From contig CM049990.2 of NCBI GenBank assembly GCA_016630955.3, forward strand, positions 310,001 to 374,000: a DNA stretch of 64,000 nt, written 5' to 3'. Origin of the DNA: Didymella arachidicola (taxonomy: Eukaryota > Ascomycota > Dothideomycetes > Pleosporales > Didymellaceae). Position 1 is the first letter of the stretch, and each line of letters starts with the position of its first letter. The position numbers and the translations under genes are program-made. A model generated the notes under the pieces. That model worked only from the letters and a program-made list of their open reading frames with translations. It did no database searches and was not told the origin of the DNA. Below, one piece after another: positions 42,254 through 53,086 of this stretch.

Positions 42254-43495
42254 ATGGCATCAGCAACAGCTTCAGATTTGCAGACGTCGTCGCAGCCCAC
42301 GCCACAAGGCTTGAACACCTCGGCCAGCACGCAATTCGCGACCGTCAACATTGGCACGCGCAACTCGGCTCTTGCTCTGATACAGGCAAATGCTGTGAAG
42401 CAAGCTCTGAAAGATGCCAATCCCAACCATACATTTGAAATCAAACCCGTTGTAGTTCAGGGAGACAAGGACAAGATCACACCTCTGCAACAGCTGAGCC
42501 AGGGCGAGAATGCGAAGAGCTTGTGGACGGGCGAGCTTGAGAGCATGTTGGAGAAGGGCGACCTGGACATCATTGTCCACTGCCTGAAAGGTTCTAAATA
42601 CAATTTTTTTTTGTCGACAGCACTGACCCCAGCAGACATGCCTACACACCTTCCAGACGATCTCCTCCTCGGCGCCATCCTTGAGCGCGAAGATCCCAGC
42701 GACGCCCTGATTATCTCGCCCCGTCTGCCGAAAGAGACCACCCTCGCCACACTGCCTCAAGGCGCCACAATTGGTACATCTTCGGTACGCCGTGCGGCTC
42801 AGTTGCGCAAACTCTACCCACACTTGAAGTTCGCCGACCTGCGAGGCAACGTTGGAACGAGATTGAGCAAGCTAGATGCTGAGGACTCACAATACTCCGC
42901 AATTATCCTGGCTACAGCCGGACTGAACAGGATAGGCTTCTCAAATCGCATCAGCCAGAAGCTTTCGAGCTCGACCGGCGGGATGCTGCATGCTGTGGGA
43001 CAAGGCGCGCTGGCTATCGAGATCAGGAAAGATGACCAGCCAATCCAAGATATACTTAGCAAGATCAGGTGTGAGCGCACAACGCGAGCATGCAGTGCAG
43101 AGCGTGCCATTTTGCGAACACTCGAGGGAGGCTGCAGTGTGCCAATTGGTGTTGAGACAACTTGGCGTGGAGGAAAGGGCCTGGCGGTCGGCACGCAGCC
43201 GGCTAGAGATTATGACAGGCACGGCGCAGCTCTCGAGGGTTCAGAACCAGAGCTCGACGACCAGGAGCTGGTTCTCAAGACGCTGGTCGTCAGTGTGGAT
43301 GGCACAGAGTTTGTCGAGCATGAGGCTGCACGCAAGGTCCGATCAGCAGAGGAGGCTGACGATTTCGGTAAAGAGATCGCAAAGGCCTTGATCGAGAAAG
43401 GCGCAGGGAAGATTCTGGAGAAGATCAAAGTCGAGAAGCAGTGGGGTGCGAAGAAGCAGCTGGAGGCTATGGGCGTGGCTCCTGGCACGGCATAG
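42254..43495 (+). CDS. HEM3: Porphobilinogen deaminase (hydroxymethylbilane synthase)
   Basis: Two exons, 42254-42590 and 42636-43495; 398 aa. The 45-nt intron (GTTCTA...CAGCAG) is in frame and stop-free, but its removal restores the family signature HCLKDMPT (HSLKDMPT in most homologues). Other motifs: NIGTRNSALALIQA (residues 32-45), VVQGDKDKITPL, LWTGELE, GTSSVRRAAQLRKLYP, DLRGNVGTRLSKLD, and EGGCSVPIG with the Cys that binds the dipyrromethane cofactor at about 278. The enzyme joins four porphobilinogens in cytosolic heme synthesis. The C-terminal part has a fungal-type insert (EGSEPELDDQELVLKTLVVSVDG). Identification is secure. It has divergent transcription with the HET gene. Confidence 0.95.
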   Translation: MASATASDLQTSSQPTPQGLNTSASTQFATVNIGTRNSALALIQANAVKQALKDANPNHTFEIKPVVVQGDKDKITPLQQLSQGENAKSLWTGELESMLEKGDLDIIVHCLKGSKYNFFLSTALTPADMPTHLPDDLLLGAILEREDPSDALIISPRLPKETTLATLPQGATIGTSSVRRAAQLRKLYPHLKFADLRGNVGTRLSKLDAEDSQYSAIILATAGLNRIGFSNRISQKLSSSTGGMLHAVGQGALAIEIRKDDQPIQDILSKIRCERTTRACSAERAILRTLEGGCSVPIGVETTWRGGKGLAVGTQPARDYDRHGAALEGSEPELDDQELVLKTLVVSVDGTEFVEHEAARKVRSAEEADDFGKEIAKALIEKGAGKILEKIKVEKQWGAKKQLEAMGVAPGTA

Positions 43496-43860
43496 ACGAC
43501 GACGCACTTATGGTAGCTATGAGCCTTGAAACTTTATACCCAGTACAGTATAGCTGTAGAATCCTTGCTAGGATGAACCACGCTGCTGGCATGCACTGAG
43601 AGGCATCTACACCCTGTAACATAGCGTAGTAGCTGGTGCAGCAATTGAAGAATGTGGAGGATCTCACAGGTGCTCATGAGTTTGTGCTTTGTTCAAAGTA
43701 TTGTTTACATACTACAGAAGTAAGATTGAGGTTGGTTACTGCAGTGTGCTATGGAGAAGGATGGGATCACTGCGATATCAAAATCTGCAGTGTCACTTCG
43801 TGAGAGATATTGCCGCAACTTGGCCATATTGAGCGTTGATGTAATCCGTTGGAGTGAGGC
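43496..43860. other. Intergenic, convergent ends
   Basis: 365 bases between convergent HEM3 and GPI-protein genes, A/T-rich; no gene seen. Confidence 0.5.
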
Positions 43861-44625
43861 TTAGAGGAATAGGGCGAAGACGGCAGCAAGCGCTGGCACG
43901 AGAATGTACGGCACGGTCTGGGCAGTGACACTTGATGCACCGCCCTTCTGCTGAGCACTCTTAGAGGTACCATCCGATGACTTGGAGGAGTCTGAGAAGG
44001 GTTAGTATTGATACATTGAGGTCGTATGGAGGTACTCATTACCACCCTGTTGTTGCTGCGCCCGCTTAGTGCAGAAATCTGTGAGGGTTGTATTTGTCTG
44101 CATGTCCTTCAACTTCGTCTGAGCCTTTTCGATCCTGGTCTTGAGATTCTCGATGCCAGTCTCGTTGAGCTTGTGCTTCTTCTCGAAAGCAGTGATAGCC
44201 GTCTCATTGCCTGATAGTGCAGCCAGCTTGGTCAGCATCTTCATCTGCCTGCATTGGTTGACGGTCTGACGCTCAGCATTGACAACTGCGCATTCGCTAA
44301 CGAGAGTGGTATTAGACTGCATGGTCTGAAGCTCCGCGGTAGCCTTTGCGGCCTTCGCTTTGAGGGCGTCCACTTCTGCGGTGTCCAGCTTGCCCGAGGC
44401 AACCCAAGCATCCAGTTTAGTCTGGTTGTTGGCGAGCTGAGACAGAGCATTGAGCTTGCTCAACTTTTTGCATGACTTTTTGAGGGCTTTCTCGGGGTTG
44501 TTGGACTTGGTGCTGTTGCCACCACCCTGCTTCCGAACTTCAAGGGTAAACTCAGCGCTGGGCCAGGCGTAGGATGTTGCAACAAAAGCAAAGAGGAGGG
44601 CGAGGATGACGCTGAAGGAACGCAT
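43861..44625 (-). CDS. Secreted GPI-anchored protein with helical Lys-rich body
   Basis: Two exons, 44625-44043 and 43991-43861; 237 aa. The intron (GTAATG...TCTCAG, 51 nt) joins QQQQG to DSSKSSDGTSKS. The signal peptide is MRSFSVILALLFAFVATSYAWPS, and the second exon ends in a GPI-type tail (VTAQTVPYILVPALAAVFALFL) after a Ser/Gly-rich omega region. The mature body is Lys/Ala/Leu/Thr-rich helix with two related halves: KKSCKKLSKLNALSQL...LQTMQSNTTLVSECA and NQCRQMKMLTKLAALSG...LKDMQTNTTLTDFC, each holding a Cys pair and an MQ(S/T)NTTL motif. This looks like an internal duplication of a helical hairpin. It is probably a cell-surface protein. I recognise no named family. Confidence 0.75.
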
Positions 44626-45755
44626 TTTGTCTATAAAATCGGACCGGCCGGTAGAAGAATGGAAAATATAAGAATCGAAGAGATCGCCTGCGATGAAGTG
44701 CGAGATAGTTGCACCTGGAGGATGACATTTAACACTGGACAACTCCTTCTCTATATACTCACCAAACTGGACATGCATGTTTGTGCACAACCAAGCGACA
44801 ATGGCGGAGTTGAAACTTGACAGAAACGGCTTTCATGCTGCCGTGAGGAGACACGCACGCAGACGTCCGCGGCACGAGTCGTGCTGACGACGAGAAACGA
44901 GACACGAAGCTAAGGATGACTGGAGATGTGTCACCGAACCTAGGGTCATGGCACCGTGGTGCGTGGATCAAGCACTGGTGTGAGCGAGGTGGTACGCGCC
45001 GGTGGTCAGTCTGTGAGCACGTTAGGCCAGTCGAAGAGTCCGGCCGCGATGAGCTGGGGATGTCTGTGTTTCATATGCCGTCGGGATCCTCGCAAGCTAA
45101 GCATTGGTCTACGTGTCTTGTCCCGAACTCTGTTTCGGCTCGTGGAATATGCAACGCTTAACAGCTGCCACCTGTCAAGGGTGAGTCGCGTGGTTTGAAA
45201 GGCCGGTGGGGTCGCCTCTCAATCGCGACTGCCTCGTCAACGTCTCCCACGGAGGGAGATTCCTCTGCGAAACCCCGCCCCAGGCATCCCTCATCCATAC
45301 TGTCTCTCCCAAGTTACGAATTCTCCGAAACATGTGAGGTTCACGGACAAGAGCGTTGTCGTCTGGGAAGAAGCTGCACTGGTAAGCTGGAGACATACCC
45401 CGGCCGGATGCAGGCTCAGGTCGATCCGCTGGCGGGCAGATAGTAGCGCATCATCACTCGCAGAACCTATCTTCTTCGTCCTCTCTGCGCACATCTTGCA
45501 ACTTTAGGGTTTTGTGGTTGCTGGCTGTGCTCCTTGTTCCTTCCACAATCTGCGTTGGTTTACACTAGGCGATGACGTCACGGTACTTCTTGGTCCCTGT
45601 TGCATCGACATCAAATCTTGAGGCCGAGCGTCGTCAGCTACATTTCGCGCGGTTGCATGCATTGCGTGCAGACAATCTTGCGATGAAGACTTTGCAGCAG
45701 GATCAAGCTATGTATGAGCTCGGTAGATACGAACGTCACTCTTACGACGCCCCAA

Positions 45756-45836
45756 CACCACCTGGACAAAAAATATCGGACACCTTTGGCCGCTGACCTC
45801 ATCAAAAGTGTCCGACTTTTTTTTGTCTAGGTGGTG
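45756..45836. mobile_element. MITE-like 81-bp inverted-repeat element, copy 2
   Basis: Same orientation and sequence as the copy at 13985-14064 apart from one additional T in the right-arm T run. It is flanked by CCAA on both sides (45752-45755 and 45837-45840). The two copies therefore share CCA plus a purine as flanks but differ in the last base, which suggests a genuine 4-bp target duplication rather than part of the element. It inserts within the 3' part of the small ORF at 45572. Confidence 0.8.
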
Positions 45837-48449
45837 CCAAGGTGCGCATTTCGCCTTTGTATCAAACAAACATCTTCAGCGATTCCGCAAAGACGATAAC
45901 TTTTTCTTACTGGGGGAACAGCTCTTCGTGGCTATGTAAACGACCGTACTGAGCGCACAATCCTGCGCCTGGGTACCATAGCTTGTCTCAGACTCGAGTG
46001 ATTCGTCGATACGTCTACGCAGCGGTGCACAGGACAGCTGTGGTTCTAATTGACGGTTATCATTTGTTGTCCATCGCTGACGGGTATATGCCTAGCGAAG
46101 ATGACGAGTTTCTGCGAATCCAGCTCGAGGCTGGAGATAATGCGTGGTGGCTTGTAAGCAATGCAGATTAAACGACATGAATATCTCCATTTGAAAAACC
46201 ATCAACAGCAAAGGGTCACGCGCCAATTTAATTCCAGGATAACATCCGAATAGTCTGCGAACGATTGCTGCCGATAATCATCTACAGTGTCCTAGACTAT
46301 GTGAGAGAGTCTTTCACGGTTTGTTTCCGGGATAGGCACCACTGCAAGCTGCTTGTGCCAACGAAATACACCAAAATGGACATGATTTTGGTCGAAGAAG
46401 GAGGAAAGGGTGTTTCAGAAGCAGCCAAGCGTGCCGCCCATCCGCAATAGTATGGCAAACAGTGTGTAATTTTGACCACTGCTATAATTTTAAGCAACTT
46501 GCGCCAGAGTATGGTCATTGTTGATCGATACTTTGAATTGAAGAGGATTACATGTTCTCCTTGGCCTAAAAACGTAGCCGAAAGTCTCTTCTCTTGCCTC
46601 GCGACGCTCGACGAGCTTCGTAAATACTGTGAGAACACAATCAGCGACCGGTAAGAGACGCAGGAGGAGCCTCCACCTAAGAAAGAGCCTGCAAATTTGC
46701 GAGACGTTAAATAGAGCTTCCCCGAAGACCGTCCTATGCTCAGTCTGGAAAAGCTGCAAATCCCTGAGCACTCTCAGACTTCAGTTCACACTTCGGGCAT
46801 CAGAGCAGCTATTGGGTCCGTTAGAGTTATTCATTGACCATGCTCAATCTAACCCGTACAGAGAGCTTTCTGAAGGATGGGCTGATTAGAAAGCCAAAAA
46901 AAAGCTCGAGTGTAAATCAGCCCTTCGTATCGCCGTCGACGACATCGTTCTCAACCTCAGGCTGGGTAGCTTTTTCGAGAAGAACAGTTATCGCAACACA
47001 AAACAGGCAGTGTACGGTAAACAAACCGTCAAATCAGTAAAGCATCGCAGCGAGAGCTTCAAAATCATATGCACAAGTGAGACATAGATCAGCGATGTTC
47101 TACGATAAAGCCAAACGCTAACCACAAATCAAGACCTATCAATGCCTGTCATGGACGGCTTTGCGCAACATGGCAGGCCGAGTAAATGCAGTTGGGCTTT
47201 GAGCAACCCCCGGCTTTCAAAAATCTTCGATCATCATGGCGCTAACTGGGTTAGCCGATCGAAGGGATGAGGATGAGGCTGTTGAAGCTGTACTGGACCT
47301 CTTCCTGACAAAACCGGTGCACATTTCCCCTGCTGCGTCAATACAAAGAAGGCATCTCCAAAAGAAGGAGGCTACCATAAAAAAGAACTCTGAGGCTCGA
47401 AAGAAGGGAATGCACAGCCTAGCAATCTTGATCCATGAACGTGCAGCGACTGCGTCATCAGACTCGCAGCCTTCCATTCATACCACAATATTACCTTGAA
47501 TAGCGGACTTGATTTGTATCGTGCGTGACTGCGATGTCTACTCTATCTAGAGCATCGACGCCATGTCTTTGTTCGTACAGACCGAGCTCCCGTAGGATCA
47601 CCCTGGCAGAAGACGGGCTAAGACTGGACACGGGCAGCACGCACTTTACTCGTGAACAATAGAAGTTTGTGGACACGACACAGCAAACACACGGACGTAT
47701 CCTGCTGCTGAGCAGGCTCTGGGCATGCATAGTATCGCGATTACTTTTCTCAGCCTTCTGGTTGTGGTCCCAAACTTACTACCGGGAAATGCACCGCGAA
47801 CGTGTTCCACAACATGCACCCCTCCCAACGCAACCCAAGCGCCAGGTGCACCTATCAGTTCCGCGGTGGTCACCACACCACGCCACCAACGCCTCCCGCG
47901 AGCTCGTCCTTGCCTCCGCACCGATCAACTCCTCCATACAGGCATGGATGACGAGGCCCCGCATGCCGACAGCAAAGCGCCAGGGTCTTCACACCTTCAG
48001 GATATCTGCAGTATCCGCTTGGCTTGCTCCAGACCTGTTGTGGCTTGGTTCGCGTGCTTACAAGGCGTTCCTGCGTGAACGAAAACGTGGCGCGACGGAG
48101 GAGAGCTGAACGAAAGCTTGAAGTTACGACGCGCTCGTATTCATTCATTCTAATGTGATTCACGACTAAGTTATGTTCCATCTCTTCCGTACAATAGAGT
48201 GAATAGAGTGTGCGCAAAGCGCGCGTTGACATTGAAATGCAACGCACAAGGCTGGGAATAATGATGGCACTGCGGGCCGTGAGGAGCGATGTGGGGCGCG
48301 TACCAGACTATCGATTGATGCACGAAGGTGCATTGCAGGCGGTTCCTTGCGACGCAGAGGTCCCCACATGTTGTTGGCTACAACATCTTGAAGATATCAG
48401 CGTCTAGGAACTATGCGACCCCTTGCAGCTGTGCGCGCTCAACGATCGA

Positions 48450-48482
48450 TGTACGGTTGCAACTGTACGGTTGCAACTGTAC
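48450..48482. repeat. 14-bp tandem duplication
   Basis: TGTACGGTTGCAAC is present twice back to back, followed by TGTAC. It lies about 120 bases beyond the stop of the cell-wall protein, in its 3' flank. Confidence 0.8.
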
Positions 48483-48599
48483 ATTTCTTGGCAAAACAAT
48501 TCAGAGGTGAATAATAGTTTTATCATTATGAATTATAGTTGTGAACGTCGCACAGAATCAAAAGCATCGAGATGCTTCGCGCTTCTTCATGATGGTGAC

Positions 48600-51500
48600 T
48601 TAAAATAAGCCGAGGCCGAGACCTGCGGCTCCAAGCACCCATCCAGCAATAGCTGTAGGCAATGGCGCGCCACCAGTGAATTCTGAGATCGAGAAGCTAG
48701 AGCTAGGTCGGACGCTCCCTGTGCCATCTGAATTAGTAGTAAGGCGACTGGAAGTCCGAGACGACGATATCGATGCTGCAGGTACAGTCCCGGATGAGGT
48801 CCCAACCTCAGATGTGCTGCTCTGCTCAGTCGAAGCCTCTTGCGATGATGATAGAGCTGAAGATGGCGCGATTGATGGTACTGTGCTTGAAGAAGGTTGG
48901 GATTCGCTGGATACCGCAGAAGACGGAGGAGCGGAGGAGGATGATGATGGGCCTGCTGAAGATTCAGCGGCGCTGCTCGGAGATGTTGCGACACTGGAGG
49001 AAGAAATTGCAGAACTGCTGGACACAGGACTACTGAACGCAGGAAGCTGGCTGGAAGCCGGCAGTGAAGACTCACTTAGAGTCGACTGCGAAGTCGCACT
49101 GCTCGGCTCCTGGGAGGCGCTGCTGGAAACAGGAATCTCGCTGCTTGGCTCTGGGCTCGAACTGGAAGGAGACACAGATGAAGAGGGCGCATTACTGGAG
49201 CTTGGCGATTGGGATGGCGGTACGCTTGAGGGTGCCTGCGTTGCCGATGTAGTCCCATCGACCTGGGATTGTGCTGGCGTAGGAACACGAGTCGTTACGG
49301 TGGTGAGTTGATCAAGTGTCGATACAAATGTCGTTGGGAGGTTCGTTTTCGTATCTTTGTTCGAGATTGTGCCACCTAAAGGATCACACGCGTTCGATCC
49401 GATGGATTCTCCTAGTTGCGCTAGCACGGTTGGTAGACTATTCAGATAATCGACTACGGTTGGAGCAACAGTCCTTGTGTCTGGGATCTCGCTCAATGGG
49501 AGAATAAGCGAAGCATAATTGGTAGGCGCAGGTAAGGTCAAGCTGAATGTCTCGGTGACACACTGCGATGCAATCGTCTCTACCTCCAGGTGGCTAAAAG
49601 TTTCGTACGCGGCGTATACAGTAGGGTATGTCAACGTAACGTCCTGGTATGTCCAAGTCAATGTTGGTTGGGAGGCTGGAGCTGTCTCGGTGTAGATGCT
49701 ACTACTAATGTCTCTGCTCTGAGCATCTGTGAAGATCGATAGGGTGAACAGAGGCCTGGTGACAGTGGACACAATGACAGTGCCGGGATATTCCAAGCGA
49801 GCTGCGGTAACGTCAATTTGACATCCGGTTGAGCACGAAATAGGAGCAGGGCTGGTGGAGCTTAGAGTAAGCGCTGAGCTAATGCTTGGCGTCACTGTCT
49901 GCAGAATTGTCGTAGGCACAAGCTCGGTTGTGGTAATCAAAACGGATGACACCACGGTTGACACAATCGTAGATGCCGGGATTTGGCTGGTGATGATTTG
50001 GGTAGATCCTGGCTGTGTGAGGGTGCTTGTGGTGACCTGGCCCGGAAGTGAAATCGTCGAAATGAAACTCGTGGTGATCGTGCGTTCGGGGAGCGTTACT
50101 GTAGATGTCAAAGTAACTCCTGGAGCTGTCTCAATGATCGTAGTTGTGATCGGAGGAATGATAAGAGTGCTCGTGACAGTTGACAGAACCGTACTGGCCG
50201 GGCGTGTAAGTGTGGTGATCTGTGTAGGACCGGGGACCGTAGACGTAATGACGCTGGTCGACGGCGGTAGCACGATCGTGGTGAGAGAAGTCGAAATCGA
50301 GGTCGATATGCTTGTCACAGTCTGCTCCAGCGTGCTTGTGACTACAGATATCTCGACTCGGGTGATTTCGATTGTAGTAGGAAGAGTCTGCACGGAAGTT
50401 GGGCCGGGGACAGTCTGCGTTGGGCCAGGAACAGTCTCTACCACCGAAATAACTTGGGTGGTAGTACTGATCACAGAAATCGTGGTCGGACTGAGCTCTG
50501 TGACTGTAATCACCTCGCCAGATATTGAAGTGGTGAACGTCGTAGTGGCAAGCGATGTAGTGATGATAGTAGTCGGCACCGTGATTGTGGAAAGTGAGAT
50601 CTGAGTAACCGTTGGTCCTGCTATGGTTGTAGGAATTGTAGTCGGCACGACTTCTGTCAGAGTCTGAGTTACCTCAACCACAATAGTGGAGGTGATGTAG
50701 CTGGTTATTGTAACAGCAGGCAAAGTCGTTACACCACCGGGAAGTGTGATGGTTGATGCTGGCTCTGTGATGGTCGTAGGAATGTACGACGTGGTTGTAG
50801 AGGTCTCAGTCACAACGCGCTCTGTGGTAAAGTAAGATGTCTGGACGCTGATCTCGGTTTGCGTGGTTGTCACAGGGTAAGAAGTTGTTACTGTCAGCGT
50901 TGTAGGCACCTCAACGGGATACGAAGTCGTGATAGTCAGAGTTTCTGTGGTCGTAGGACCTGGAATTTCTGTCGTAACAGTTTCAGTCCTGTAAGATGTC
51001 ATTGTCGTCGTCAGCAATTCCGTTGTGGTAATGAACTCGGTTGTTCGCTCAGTCGTGCGCTCAGTCGTGCGCTCGGTCGTAGGCACTGTTACGGTAGGAC
51101 CAGGAACCACTGTTGTAACAGGATATGAGGTGGTGACTGTGGACGTCTCAATAATTGTTGTTGGGATGATGGTAGTGCGCCAAGATGTTTCAATTATGGT
51201 CGTTGTTTTCTGCGGCAAAGTGATGTACACTGGGAAGGAGGTCGTGATGTACGATGTTGTAGTGACTTCCTGTGTCTGCGTCGTTGTAGTCAGACTTGTG
51301 GTCGTTATGTAGCTGATTCGAGTCTCGATTGAAACTTTTGTAACCTCAATCGTTTTCTCTGAAGTCGGCCCAGGTACAGTCTTCTCGATTGTTTGAACTG
51401 AAGTCGGCCCAGGTGTCTCGACTGTCAGAGTATAGCGCTCCGTCGTAGTGACGGGATATGAAGTGATGAGCGTAGTCGTAGTCCAGGACGTGACGGTGGT

Positions 51501-53086
51501 TCCTGGTGCCGACACAGTATATGGGTATGAGGTGGTAACCGTGGTAGTCAGCCAGGTCGAGTACGTGGTTGTGCTGACTGACAGTTCCGTTGTCTTTTCG
51601 GTCTTCGTGACTTCCTTGGTGACATCCTTGGTTTGTGTGATCTCCTTTGTCTCTGTGATCTCTTTGGTGCTTGTCGGCCCAGGCGTCTCGATCGTCTTGG
51701 TGATGTAGTCTGTCGATGTGAGGGTGATGATCGTTGAGATATAAGAGGTGCGCCATTCTATCTGAGTGTGATCAACCGTAACAGGATAGCTCGTGGTGAG
51801 CCAACTCGTGATGTAGGTGGTGTAGGTAGTAGTAGACAGGTAAGTTGAGATATCTGAGTCAAGTAAGCGAGAAGCTCAAGAATATCGTTGTTACTGCGAC
51901 GGACTCACCCGTTGTGTGGATAGTGTCAACCTTTGTGGTTGGTACGAGCTGTTGTTGATCAGTGATGAGTTTGGGGCATGTTTTAGAAGAAGTAAAACGA
52001 TCTGGTGAGGCGGTTGCTGCGGTTCAAGCTAGTTCTCACGCTTTTCGCGATGGTAAACCTCATGTGGCAATCTGCATGCGAGTGCATGCAGACCTGTTAC
52101 GTTGCTTTTGTGAAGCCGAAGATGGGAAAGCCCCTACTTCGAGAATAGTATGTGGAAGGAAACTCTGTGCAAACGTACGCTGATGATTGTCGATGTCTCG
52201 GTATATGTCCTATTCTCAGTGACTGTAGGGCCGGGTACTGTGACGTAGACGTTCGAGCCAGAAAGAGTGACATCCTTTGTGACAGTAGTGGTACAAGTCT
52301 GCCAGCGTCAGCGAAATTCATTACCAGTTCCCAATTCCCAGAATGAAATGGATTAAGTACCGTCGTAGAAGTAAGAGTACTTGTACATGTCTGGAAGGTA
52401 TTCAGTAGGCTTTTTAACTAGATGCAGGTGCCGCCATTTACGTACAGTAGTCTCAGTAACCGTGTGATTTTGTCCAGGCAGAGCAGGTCCTGTGATGGTG
52501 TGAGGTATTGATACCGTCGAAGTCTTCGTCTATCGACGTTAGCAAGTGGTCCCACAGATTTTTCGTGTAGAATCAACTTACTTCTGTCGTTGTAAAATTG
52601 ACGCCTGGCTTTGTAACGGTCTTGAATTCTCGTCAGCAATGTTCATCTTACGGAAAGCAGGTGGAATCAAATCGACCATGCAGATACATTCACAGAGCTC
52701 TTGCAATGCATCCAGTTTGCAGTGCTTCCGGCAAGGCTCGGCCGAGGCATCTTTCGCTGGATGTATAGAAGGACGCTTACCTCCGTGCAGGTAGTTGTAG
52801 ATGTGAGTGTCTTTGTGTCGTGAATGGTCTTAGTCTCATAGCAAGTCGTTGTGATTGTCTCAGTCTTGGTCTTGGTCTCCTTTGGCCCTGAGACTTTTGA
52901 GGTGACAGTCACGGTGACTGCTTGGCATGTCGGCTTTCCATATCCTGCAATAGAGAACAGAGGTTCATCTGTGGTAATATCTGTAGTTGCTGAAGGACTT
53001 GGCGGAGTCTGGCTCGTCTGGACGGTTGAATTGCCCTGGGCGGCAACCACCCCTGCGAGAACCAGGAAATATGAAATGCCGCGCAT
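48600..53086 (-). CDS. Large Thr/Ser-rich GPI-type cell-wall protein (adhesin-like)
   Basis: Seven exons, 53086-52781, 52620-52582, 52529-52446, 52390-52361, 52298-52179, 51948-51909, 51853-48600; 3873 nt, 1290 aa. Exon 1 carries the signal peptide MRGISYFLVLAGVVAAQG and a Cys-containing region (KPTCQAVTVTVTS, TTTCYETKT). Exons 2-5 (13, 28, 10 and 40 codons) begin and end on codon boundaries and carry T-C-T-x-T motifs. Exon 7 encodes ~600 residues of Thr/Ile/Val/Ser/Pro repeats (TTSYPVTT, PGPT, TTERTTERTTER), then a Cys-bearing domain (STGCQIDVTAARLEYPG, VETIASQCVTETFS, GSNACDPLGG), a Ser/Pro-rich stalk and the hydrophobic GPI signal PTAIAGWVLGAAGLGLGLF. It is expected to be heavily O-glycosylated and wall-bound. 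Exon 6's acceptor is the least certain junction; frames support it. Confidence 0.75.

Larger units (their letters stand above)
44626..48599. other. Gene-poor 4-kb interval with a MITE copy
   Basis: No gene here meets the standard applied elsewhere. ORFs to note: 45572-45796 (74 aa, real ATG; its last residues come from the inserted inverted-repeat element), 46265-46450, and 47236-47499 (87 aa, real ATG, Lys/Glu-rich, no motif). The ORF at 47669-48109 has unconvincing composition. The second copy of the inverted-repeat element (45756-45836) and a 14-bp tandem duplication (48450-48482) are listed separately. The end near 48599 is the 3' flank of the cell-wall protein gene. Confidence 0.4.

Noticed and set aside
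47236..47499. 87-aa ATG ORF in the gene-poor interval
   Set aside because: Lys/Glu/Ala-rich with no motif; could be a gene fragment, but nothing supports it beyond the open frame.
48676..50604. Large open frames on the + strand (211 and 249 aa)
   Set aside because: They are antisense to the Thr/Ser-rich exon; codon bias of the ACN/TCN repeats suppresses stops on the other strand. Val/Gly/Ser-only composition and no motifs.
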